Shown: positions 25,444 to 32,673 of the stretch, one piece after another
Layout of the letters: every line of letters starts with the position of its first letter
Numbering within the stretch: the first letter of the stretch is position 1
NCBI GenBank assembly: GCA_965216535.1
Contig: OZ244175.1
Coordinates: 3,720,001 to 3,784,000, forward strand
Direction: 5' to 3'
DNA length: 64,000 nucleotides
Source of the DNA: Hoeflea_A sp965216535
GTDB taxonomy: Bacteria; Pseudomonadota; Alphaproteobacteria; Rhizobiales; Rhizobiaceae
Made by a program: the position numbers and the translations under genes
The notes under the pieces: model-generated
Told to the model about the DNA's origin: nothing
Databases searched by the model: none
What the model saw: only the letters and a program-made list of their open reading frames with translations

Positions 25444-26265
25444 ATGTCGGACGCAGCAGCCATCAACGAACAGCCCGACGGCACGCTGATCGTGAGACAA
25501 TTGGCCGACGGCATTCTTCGCCTGACGCTGAACAATCCGCCAGCCAACGCCTTGTCGATTGCCATGTTGGAGCAATTGAGCGCTGACCTGGACGCGGCAA
25601 AAGAAGACGATGCAATCCGTGTGGTGGTCATAGCCGCGGCAGGGAAGGTGTTTTGCGCTGGTCATGACCTGAAGGAAATGACCGCGCATCGGGACGATAA
25701 CGATCGCGGTAGAGCTTTCTACGAAAAAACCATGCAGTTGTGCTCGCACGTCATGATGTCGATCACCAGACTGCCCAAACCGGTCATTGCCGAAGTCGAC
25801 GGGCTTGCGACCGCAGCGGGATGCCAACTCGTTGCAACATGTGATTTGGCGATCTGCACGGATACTTCGAGTTTCTGTACGCCCGGGGTCAACATCGGTC
25901 TCTTCTGCTCAACCCCGATGGTTGCGATTTCTCGTGCCGCCCACCGCAAACAGGCGATGGAGATGTTGTTGACTGGAGAACCGGTCGACGCCTCGACGGC
26001 AAAGGAGTTTGGATTGGTCAACCGCATCGTACCGCGGGAATATCTGCGTACCGTCGTCGACAAATATGCCGGGGTGATTGCTTCAAAGTCGCAGAAGACA
26101 TTGAAGATCGGCAAGGAAGCCTTTTATCAGCAGATCGAGCGGCCCCTGGGTGAAGCCTACGAATATGCCGGTTGGGTGATGACGGAAAACATGATGGCTC
26201 GTGATGCCGAAGAAGGCATCAATGCGTTTCTCGAAAAGCGTGATCCGAAGTGGACCGGGCGGTAG
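25444..26265 (+). CDS. Enoyl-CoA hydratase-family protein of ECHDC3-like type
   Basis: This 273-residue crotonase-fold protein has GKVFCAGHDLKEM (oxyanion hole), VDGLATAAGCQLVATCDLA and PGVNIGLFCSTP. The latter is typical of the ECHDC3-like subgroup. The catalytic glutamates of classical hydratases are replaced by Q128 and G148, so hydratase activity is doubtful and the true reaction is unknown. AGGAGG lies 7 nt upstream of the ATG, an excellent ribosome binding site. It is divergent from the crotonase-thioesterase pair. Confidence 0.85.
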   Translation: MSDAAAINEQPDGTLIVRQLADGILRLTLNNPPANALSIAMLEQLSADLDAAKEDDAIRVVVIAAAGKVFCAGHDLKEMTAHRDDNDRGRAFYEKTMQLCSHVMMSITRLPKPVIAEVDGLATAAGCQLVATCDLAICTDTSSFCTPGVNIGLFCSTPMVAISRAAHRKQAMEMLLTGEPVDASTAKEFGLVNRIVPREYLRTVVDKYAGVIASKSQKTLKIGKEAFYQQIERPLGEAYEYAGWVMTENMMARDAEEGINAFLEKRDPKWTGR

Positions 26266-26275
26266 GACCCGACCG

Positions 26276-26581
26276 CTAGTTGTCGCCTGATCCCTGGCGT
26301 CGCTCGCACCGCCTGACGCGGCAGCGGTTGTTGTCGCTCGTCGGAACGGAGGCAGGCCTTGCGATTTCCCCGTCGGGACAAAAGCGAGAGCTGTGAGCAT
26401 ACATATCGTATAGTGTGAGCTGCGAGTTACGCGGAGAGGGGTAACGCAGGATGGCAAGTCCCTCGCTTTCAAGTATCCCCTGGACGCGGGCGCAACTCAG
26501 CCCCGGGGTTGCGTAGCGGCTCACTGCGTGGGCCGGCAAGGTCACCGCCACCAATGCCAATATCAATGCAATTCTACCCAT
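26276..26581 (-). CDS. Small secreted cysteine-containing protein of unknown function
   Basis: The 101-residue product has a clear signal peptide (MGRIALILALVAVTLPAHA, cleavage after residue 19). The mature part of about 82 residues contains four cysteines, enough for two disulfides, and a basic C-terminal region (RCRVRRCERRQ). The motif SCARVQGILESEGLAILRYPS resembles small periplasmic proteins common in Rhizobiales but I cannot assign a function. It converges on the ECHDC3-like gene with 10 nt between and diverges from the CoA-binding protein gene. No strong ribosome binding site is seen. Confidence 0.65.
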   Translation of the reverse strand: MGRIALILALVAVTLPAHAVSRYATPGLSCARVQGILESEGLAILRYPSPRNSQLTLYDMYAHSSRFCPDGEIARPASVPTSDNNRCRVRRCERRQGSGDN

Positions 26582-26598
26582 CGGTCACGTTGTCCCTG

Positions 26599-26671
26599 TT
26601 GCCTTATTCATGAATGATAGGCAAATCCTGGCTCACGGCAATGCCGCTTACCGGCAACACAACAATTGTTG
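26599..26671. promoter_or_regulatory. Two palindromes in a divergent promoter region
   Basis: TTGCCT-N-ATTCATGAAT-N3-AGGCAA (26599-26624) is an extended dyad with a perfect 10-bp centre, 18 nt upstream of the small secreted-protein gene. CAACAATTGTTG (26660-26671) is a perfect 12-bp palindrome near the middle of the 186-nt gap. Both are plausible operators; no regulator is linked. Confidence 0.4.
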
Positions 26672-26767
26672 AGCCACGGGTGATCATCAAACACACGATT
26701 GCGATGGTCGACATCGGGAGCGAAGGCCGTTAGATGATGCAAAAACCGTAATTGCCAGGAACCACAG

Positions 26768-27295
26768 ATGGATCACGACCACTATTCGGATGCTTACATT
26801 TCGGGGATTTTGCACTCGGTCCGGACGATTGCAATGATCGGTGCATCTCCGAAAGATACGCGTCCGAGCTATATCGCCATGAAATATCTGCTGGCGAAAG
26901 GATACCAGGTCTTTCCGATCAATCCCGGGCACGCCGGTAAGCAAATTCTCGGGCAACGAATTTACGCCAGGCTTGCGGATGTTCCGGGTGCAATCGATAT
27001 GGTGGATGTATTCCGTGGATCCAGTGCATTGCCCGGTATCGTGCGGGAAATCCTGACCCTTGATCCCACTCCGGAGGTGATGTGGGCACAGCTCACCGTT
27101 CGCAATGACGAGGCGGCGCGCATGGCGGAAGAATCCGGAATCAAAGTGGTGATGAACCGTTGCCCGAAGATCGAATACGGGCGTCTTTCCGGAGAGATCG
27201 GTTGGAACGGAATCAACAGCCGCTTGATCTCTGCACGCAAGCCGGTTCGGCGCCAAGGTGTCCAGGCGCTTGGCATCCGTGTCCGCGCTTTCTAG
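26768..27295 (+). CDS. CoA-binding domain protein (YccU-like)
   Basis: The 175-residue protein is a single Rossmann-like CoA-binding domain: VRTIAMIGASPKDTRPSYIAMKYLL at the start, GYQVFPINPGHAGKQILGQRIYARLADVPG in the middle, and VVMNRCPKIEYGR near the end with the conserved Cys in NRCPKIE. AGGAA is 6 nt before the ATG. Such proteins often sit directly before O-acetylhomoserine sulfhydrylase genes, as here, but their role in methionine metabolism is not established. Confidence 0.9.
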   Translation: MDHDHYSDAYISGILHSVRTIAMIGASPKDTRPSYIAMKYLLAKGYQVFPINPGHAGKQILGQRIYARLADVPGAIDMVDVFRGSSALPGIVREILTLDPTPEVMWAQLTVRNDEAARMAEESGIKVVMNRCPKIEYGRLSGEIGWNGINSRLISARKPVRRQGVQALGIRVRAF

Positions 27296-27410
27296 CCTCT
27301 TGTTGAGCACCGTCTAGCCGCAGACTATTGCAAAACGCCTTTGACCTGTCGCCACTGTTGCGGGATAACGGCCTGATTTCTTATTTTCCAACCGACCGAG
27401 GGGAACTTTG

Positions 27411-28694
27411 ATGGCAAACAACGAACCGGGCTTCAGCACTCTCGCAGTCCACGCCGGCGCGCAGCCGGATCCGACCACTGGAGCGCGGGCGACGCCGATA
27501 TACCAGACGACCAGCTTCGTTTTCGAGGACGCCGATCACGCTGCATCGCTGTTCGGCCTCAAGGCCTTCGGCAATATCTATACGCGGATCATGAACCCGA
27601 CGCAGGCGGTTCTCGAAGAAAGGATCGCCGCTCTCGAGGGCGGGACAGCGGCGCTGGCAACGGCCTCGGGTCACGGCGCACAGCTTCTGATTTTCCATTC
27701 CATCATGCAGTCCGGTGACAATTTCATTGCGGCCAACAAGCTTTATGGTGGGTCGATCAACCAGTTTGGCCAGGCGTTCAAGAATTTCGACTGGCAGGTG
27801 CGCTGGGCGGATCCGGCGAACCTGGACGAGATAGAGAGCCAGATCGATGACCGCACGCGGGCTGTTTTCATCGAAAGTCTCGCCAATCCCGGCGGTACGT
27901 TTGTCGACATCGCTGCGATAGCCGAGGTTGCCCATCGCCATGGCTTGCCGCTCATCGTCGACAACACAATGGCAAGCCCCTACCTGGTCCGGCCAATCGA
28001 GCATGGTGCCGATATCGTCGTCCATTCGCTGACCAAGTTTATCGGCGGTCACGGAAACTCGATGGGTGGCGTCATTGTCGATGGTGGCACGTTCGACTGG
28101 TCGCATTCGGGCAACTATCCAATGTTGTCGGAGCCGCGGCCTGAATATGGCGGTCTGGTGCTGCACGAAACCTTTGGCAATTTTGCTTTTGCGATTGCGT
28201 GCCGGGTGCTCGGATTGCGTGACTTCGGACCTGCCATCGCGCCTTTCAACGCCTTCTTGATCCTGACCGGTGTCGAAACATTGCCACTGCGCATGCAACG
28301 TCACTGTGACAACGCACTGGAAGTGGCTACGTGGCTGAAGGGCCATGCCAAGGTGGATTGGGTCTCCTATTCCGGCCTCGCGGAAGATGACAACCATGCC
28401 CTGATGCAAAAGTATTCGCCCAAGGGCGCAGGCGCCGTTTTCACCTTTGGTCTGAAGGGTGGTTATGACGCAGGCATCAAATTTGTCGAGGCGCTGGAGA
28501 TCTTCTCGCACCTGGCGAATATCGGCGACACGCGCTCGCTGGTCATCCACCCGGCTTCGACGACGCACCGTCAGTTGTCTCCGGAACAGCAGGAAGCTGC
28601 CGGGGCCGGACCCGATGTGGTGCGGCTGTCGATCGGAATCGAGGATGTCGCCGACATCATCGCCGATCTGGAACAGGCCTTGGACAAAGCCTGA
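27411..28694 (+). CDS. metY: O-acetylhomoserine aminocarboxypropyltransferase (sulfhydrylase)
   Basis: The 427-residue PLP enzyme makes homocysteine from O-acetylhomoserine and sulfide. It starts FSTLAVHAGAQPDPTTGARATPIYQTTSF, carries the PLP-binding lysine in HSLTKFIGGHGNSMGG and ends with the family's LSIGIEDVADIIADL. AGGGGAA at 27399-27405 is 5 nt before the ATG at 27411. I looked for a SAM-II riboswitch in the 115-nt gap upstream and did not see the conserved elements. The gene follows the CoA-binding protein on the same strand. Confidence 0.94.
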   Translation: MANNEPGFSTLAVHAGAQPDPTTGARATPIYQTTSFVFEDADHAASLFGLKAFGNIYTRIMNPTQAVLEERIAALEGGTAALATASGHGAQLLIFHSIMQSGDNFIAANKLYGGSINQFGQAFKNFDWQVRWADPANLDEIESQIDDRTRAVFIESLANPGGTFVDIAAIAEVAHRHGLPLIVDNTMASPYLVRPIEHGADIVVHSLTKFIGGHGNSMGGVIVDGGTFDWSHSGNYPMLSEPRPEYGGLVLHETFGNFAFAIACRVLGLRDFGPAIAPFNAFLILTGVETLPLRMQRHCDNALEVATWLKGHAKVDWVSYSGLAEDDNHALMQKYSPKGAGAVFTFGLKGGYDAGIKFVEALEIFSHLANIGDTRSLVIHPASTTHRQLSPEQQEAAGAGPDVVRLSIGIEDVADIIADLEQALDKA

Positions 28695-28707
28695 CGCTGC
28701 CAATTGA

Positions 28708-28729
28708 GCGGGCGGCCTGTGTCGCCCGC
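28708..28729. terminator. Hairpin between convergent metY and P450 genes
   Basis: GCGGGCG-N8-CGCCCGC is a perfect 7-bp GC-rich stem in the 48-nt gap between convergent genes. It lacks a T-tract on either side, so it may pause polymerase or protect 3' ends rather than act as a full intrinsic terminator. Confidence 0.45.
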
Positions 28730-28742
28730 ATCAGCCCCCCGA

Positions 28743-29978
28743 TCAGGCCTGCCAGGTTAGGTCCAGGCGCTCCAATCCGTGGAAATGGTAAGCGTCCCGA
28801 TAGTGCGGTGGGCTCTTGAGCCGCATATTCGGCAGGCGCTCGAACAGTATCGGCAATGATGTCTGCATTTCCAGACGGGCGAGGGGAGCCCCGATGCAGA
28901 AATGGATGCCGGCGCCGAAGGTCACGTTGGCCTGGTCGGAACGTCCGGGCTTGAACGAGGCGGCTTGGGCAAACTGTGCCGGATCACGGTTCGCGGCTCC
29001 AAGCATCAAGCCGATTTCTTCGCCCTTGGCTATTTTGATCCCGCTCTCGAGTTCGACGTCCTCAAGCGCGTAGCGCGTAAACATGTGCAATGGCGCATCG
29101 AAACGCAGTGCTTCTTCGATACTCGCTTCAATGGTTTTCTCATCGGCAAACAGGGTGTCCGGGTCGAGATGGTTGTCAAGGATCGTTTTGACGGCGTTGC
29201 CGGTCTGGTGAACAGTTGCCTCGTGCCCGGCATTCAGAAGCAGAACACTGGTCGAAATGACTTCGTCGTCGCTGAGCATCTCGCCATCGCGCTCTGTCGT
29301 CAGCATGTGACTGAGCAAGTCGTCCCGCGGTGCCCGTCTGCGTTCCGCAATAAGGTCGCGAAGGCAATTGGCAAAGTCGCGTGCGGCTTGGTTAGCACTG
29401 TGCTCGTCTTCCTCTGACTGATGATACATGTACATGCGCACCATGCGATGTGACCAATCAAGAAGTTCATGGGTTCGTTCGAGTGGCACGCCAATCATGC
29501 GCGCAATCACGGCAACTGGTATCGGTTCTGCGAACTGACGGATCAGTTCGACTTCTCCATCGCCTGCGAACCGGTCGATCGTGTTGTGTGTCAACTCGGC
29601 GATCTCCGGCCGCAACCGTTCAACCTGGCGTGAAACGAAGGCCTTGTTGACCAATTTTCGCAAACGGGTGTGATGCGGCGGTTCCAGCTCCAGCAGGGAG
29701 TGCGCTTCGACCGCATCGAAATCGGACAGATGCGGTTTTGGATCCGGCAATCCCAATTCCGCGCGTGATGCGACGTGCAGGATTTGTCGACCGAAGCGGC
29801 GATCGCGTAGCAGGCGGTTGACGTCCTCAAATCCGATGAAACACCACATGCCGAACTGTTGCCAAAAGAACGCGGCCATGTCCGCGCGGATCTCCTCATA
29901 GTAGGGATAGGGATTGTCGTAGAAGGCCGGATCACGCGGATCGAGATCGATGGTTCTGTTCTGCTTGTCTTTTTTCAT
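28743..29978 (-). CDS. Cytochrome P450 (soluble bacterial class)
   Basis: The 411-residue monooxygenase has the heme-thiolate motif FGAGIHFCIGAPLARLE with C361, the ExxR motif in EEALR, and an I-helix LLLNAGHEATVHQ. In the I-helix, E253 keeps the acid but the catalytic threonine position is Ala254, with Thr255 next to it, as in P450eryF-like enzymes that rely on substrate or water for proton delivery. No membrane anchor is present. No ferredoxin or ferredoxin reductase is adjacent, so electron donors must be encoded elsewhere. The substrate is unknown. Confidence 0.93.
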   Translation of the reverse strand: MKKDKQNRTIDLDPRDPAFYDNPYPYYEEIRADMAAFFWQQFGMWCFIGFEDVNRLLRDRRFGRQILHVASRAELGLPDPKPHLSDFDAVEAHSLLELEPPHHTRLRKLVNKAFVSRQVERLRPEIAELTHNTIDRFAGDGEVELIRQFAEPIPVAVIARMIGVPLERTHELLDWSHRMVRMYMYHQSEEDEHSANQAARDFANCLRDLIAERRRAPRDDLLSHMLTTERDGEMLSDDEVISTSVLLLNAGHEATVHQTGNAVKTILDNHLDPDTLFADEKTIEASIEEALRFDAPLHMFTRYALEDVELESGIKIAKGEEIGLMLGAANRDPAQFAQAASFKPGRSDQANVTFGAGIHFCIGAPLARLEMQTSLPILFERLPNMRLKSPPHYRDAYHFHGLERLDLTWQA

Positions 29979-30077
29979 TTCCGACCTATGTTCTGTCGGC
30001 CATTGCGTTCGGCGACGTGCCTGCGGGTGTCGGTTTGAAGGGGCAACCGCTGTGATGCCGGGTCGACATCATCACGT

Positions 30078-30110
30078 CTTGAACGTTAATGCCAACGCAT
30101 CCTATGTATG
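30078..30110 (+). promoter_or_regulatory. Heat-shock (RpoH-type) promoter candidate for clpP
   Basis: CTTG (30078-30081) followed by 19 nt and CCTATGTATG (30101-30110). The downstream element fits the alphaproteobacterial heat-shock -10 consensus CYTATNTNNG at every defined position. The spacing is one base longer than the reported 17-18. It lies 66 nt before the clpP ATG. Confidence 0.55.
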
Positions 30111-30175
30111 CACCAACAGTTTTCATCCGATTCTCCGATTCGTCCGTATTCGGAGCCAGCATCAGAAGGCCTACA

Positions 30176-30808
30176 ATGTCCAATCCCGTTGATACCGCGA
30201 TGTCGCTTGTTCCGATGGTGGTCGAACAGACCAACCGCGGTGAACGTGCCTTCGATATCTTTTCGCGGCTGCTCAAGGAGCGCATCATCTTTATCACGGG
30301 CCCCGTCGAAGACGGGATGGCCACGCTGGTTTGCGCTCAGCTTCTCTATCTGGAAGCCGACAATCCGAAGAAAGAGATTGCGATGTACATCAACTCCCCG
30401 GGGGGTGTGGTGACATCGGGAATGGCGATCTACGACACAATGCAATTCATCAAGCCAGCCGTTTCGACCCTGTGCATTGGCCAGGCCGCATCGATGGGAT
30501 CATTGCTATTGTGTGCCGGACACAAGGATATGCGGTTTGCAACGCCAAACTCCCGGGTGATGGTGCATCAGCCGTCGGGCGGGTTCCAGGGCCAAGCATC
30601 CGATATCGAGCGGCATGCCCAGGACATCATCAAGATGAAGCGGCGCCTCAACGAGATTTATGTGTCTCACACCGGCCAGGATTATGAGACCATCGAGAAG
30701 ACCCTGGACCGCGATCACTTCATGACGGCGGAGGAAGCGCGGGAGTTTGGCCTTATTGACAAGGTGATCTCATCGCGCGAAGCGATGGAGAACGAGGCCA
30801 AGGAATAG
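30176..30808 (+). CDS. clpP: ATP-dependent Clp protease proteolytic subunit
   Basis: The 210-residue serine peptidase forms the barrel that degrades substrates delivered by ClpX or ClpA. The catalytic triad is S106 (QAASMGS), H131 (VMVHQPSGG) and D180 (LDRDHF). The start MSNPVDTAMSLVPMVVEQ is the standard rhizobial N-terminus, and AGAAGG at 30164-30169 is 6 nt upstream; the open frame extends to 30089 without support. clpX follows after 276 nt, so each gene may also have its own promoter. Confidence 0.97.
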   Translation: MSNPVDTAMSLVPMVVEQTNRGERAFDIFSRLLKERIIFITGPVEDGMATLVCAQLLYLEADNPKKEIAMYINSPGGVVTSGMAIYDTMQFIKPAVSTLCIGQAASMGSLLLCAGHKDMRFATPNSRVMVHQPSGGFQGQASDIERHAQDIIKMKRRLNEIYVSHTGQDYETIEKTLDRDHFMTAEEAREFGLIDKVISSREAMENEAKE

Positions 30809-31084
30809 CCTTTTTCGTCTGGCACACGGGTGCGGCAAAACGGCAACATATTTGCGGATTGATGCCTGGAACGAACCGTCCGGTGCATTAAATTTGGGTG
30901 TTAAGGGTATATTCAAGGCCTGACGCATAGCCTTGTAGGGTATGCTTAGTATAGTGATTTGGGGTTGCGTTGCGCCAACCACGCCATACAGTGTACCGAA
31001 TGGCGATGGAATTTATCCGTCTAAGTGTCTGGCGTATGACTAATAGGCCTTGCGTGGGGCGCGGGCCGCTGGAAGGAAATGAAT

Positions 31085-32362
31085 ATGAGCAAGGTCAGCG
31101 GTGGTAGCGGCGGCGACTCAAAAAATACGCTCTACTGTTCGTTCTGCGGCAAGAGCCAACACGAGGTTCGCAAGCTGATCGCAGGACCGACCGTTTTCAT
31201 CTGTGATGAATGCGTCGAATTGTGCATGGACATTATCCGCGAGGAAAACAAATCCTCGATGGTGAAGTCGCGGGACGGAGTTCCGACCCCGCAGGAAATC
31301 ATCAACACGCTTGACGAATATGTTATTGGCCAGGACCAGGCCAAACGCGTTCTGTCGGTGGCGGTTCACAACCACTACAAACGCCTTGCCCACGCCAGCA
31401 AGAGCAACGATATCGAACTGTCCAAATCGAATATCATGCTGGTTGGCCCGACCGGGTGCGGCAAAACCTATCTGGCACAGACGCTGGCTCGCATCATCGA
31501 CGTGCCGTTCACGATGGCCGATGCAACCACACTGACCGAAGCGGGTTATGTCGGCGAGGACGTCGAGAACATCATTCTGAAACTGCTGCAGGCCGCGGAC
31601 TATAATGTCGAGCGTGCCCAGCGGGGTATCGTCTATATCGACGAAGTCGACAAGATTTCACGCAAGTCAGACAATCCGTCGATTACCCGGGATGTTTCTG
31701 GCGAAGGCGTTCAACAGGCATTGCTGAAGATCATGGAAGGGACTGTTGCATCGGTCCCACCCCAGGGAGGCCGCAAACATCCCCAGCAGGAATTCCTGCA
31801 GGTGGACACGACCAATATCCTGTTCATCTGTGGTGGCGCTTTTGCCGGTCTGGACAAGATCATTTCGGCACGCGGCGAGGGTACGTCGATTGGTTTTGCA
31901 GCCACGGTCAAGGATCTCGATGACCGTCGCGTCGGCGAAATCCTGCGCGGTCTTGAACCGGAAGACATGGTCAAATTCGGCCTGATTCCGGAATTCATCG
32001 GCCGTCTGCCAGTGATTGCGACTCTGGAAGACCTGGACGAAGATGCTCTGATTTCCATCCTTTCGGAGCCCAAAAACGCTCTGGTCAAGCAGTACCAGCG
32101 TCTGTTCGAGATGGAAGATGTCGAGCTGACCTTCCATGAAGATGCCCTGAGGGGCATTGCCCGCAAGGCCATCGCCCGCAAGACGGGCGCCCGAGGCCTT
32201 CGGTCGATCATGGAAAAAATCCTTCTCGACACGATGTTTGAACTCCCGTCACTGGAAGGTGTGCAGGAAGTGGTGATTTCGGATGAAGTTGTCTCCGGAT
32301 CGGCCCGACCGCTCTACATCTATTCCGAGCGCGAGGACGAGAAGGGCAACGCCACCGCGTAA
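31085..32362 (+). CDS. clpX: ATP-dependent Clp protease ATP-binding subunit ClpX
   Basis: The 425-residue AAA+ unfoldase has an N-terminal C4 zinc-binding domain (YCSFCGK ... FICDECVELC), Walker A GPTGCGKT with K127, Walker B IVYIDEVDKI, and the sensor region GARGLRSIMEKILLD. It unfolds tagged substrates and threads them into ClpP. The ATG at 31085 fits a GAAGGAA ribosome binding site at 6 nt; the ATG at 31079 directly abuts that site. The 276-nt upstream gap contains CAAGGC-N10-GCCTTG (30914-30935) and two GGGTAT direct repeats but no clear terminator. Confidence 0.98.
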   Translation: MSKVSGGSGGDSKNTLYCSFCGKSQHEVRKLIAGPTVFICDECVELCMDIIREENKSSMVKSRDGVPTPQEIINTLDEYVIGQDQAKRVLSVAVHNHYKRLAHASKSNDIELSKSNIMLVGPTGCGKTYLAQTLARIIDVPFTMADATTLTEAGYVGEDVENIILKLLQAADYNVERAQRGIVYIDEVDKISRKSDNPSITRDVSGEGVQQALLKIMEGTVASVPPQGGRKHPQQEFLQVDTTNILFICGGAFAGLDKIISARGEGTSIGFAATVKDLDDRRVGEILRGLEPEDMVKFGLIPEFIGRLPVIATLEDLDEDALISILSEPKNALVKQYQRLFEMEDVELTFHEDALRGIARKAIARKTGARGLRSIMEKILLDTMFELPSLEGVQEVVISDEVVSGSARPLYIYSEREDEKGNATA

Positions 32363-32390
32363 CTGCGGTGGCCCGGCAACGAAATGCCGG
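32351..32390 (+). other. Tandem hairpins across the clpX stop codon
   Basis: GCCACCGC-GTAACT-GCGGTGGC (32351-32372) forms a perfect 8-bp stem with the TAA stop codon in its loop. It is directly followed by CCGGCA-ACGAAA-TGCCGG (32373-32390). No T-tract follows, so these may be mRNA-stabilising or Rho-dependent elements rather than an intrinsic terminator. Confidence 0.45.
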
Positions 32391-32673
32391 ATCCATAGAC
32401 ATCAAAGAAGTGTCGCGTCGCTGGTCTAACTCCTTGGGATTGTTCCAAAGCAGGGTTTGACTTGGCGCGGCATAGGCGTAGTTTTCAGCCGTATTTCCAA
32501 GCCTGCGATTCGCGCGATAAATTGTGACTTTCCGTGCGGATCCGTCGCGCTCCCGGCGTGTTTGCGGCCTTGAAACGCCGCTTCAAATACTCCACTTAGG
32601 GGGCAAGTGACAGCATGGCTGGGCTGGTTCTCGGGCGTTATGCAAACGAGGCCGGCGGTCGAAAGGAAACAAG
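32391..32673 (+). promoter_or_regulatory. Leader region of lon
   Basis: No gene is seen between clpX and lon (311 nt in all). A candidate promoter TTGACT (32457) with a 16-nt spacer and TAGTTT (32479) lies about 190 nt before lon. An imperfect palindrome TTGAAACGCCGCTTCAA at 32570-32586 overlaps a CTTGAAA sequence that resembles a heat-shock -35 element, but no matching -10 box follows at the right distance. Confidence 0.35.

Noticed and set aside
27296..27410. SAM-II riboswitch before metY
   Set aside because: Such riboswitches are common before metY-type genes in alphaproteobacteria, but the conserved stem and pseudoknot sequences are not visible here.
30889..30905. CtrA box upstream of clpX
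   Set aside because: The two TTAA elements are 9 nt apart, not 7.
32570..32605. Heat-shock promoter before lon
   Set aside because: CTTGAAA is present but no CYTATNT-like box follows at 17-19 nt; kept only as a palindrome.
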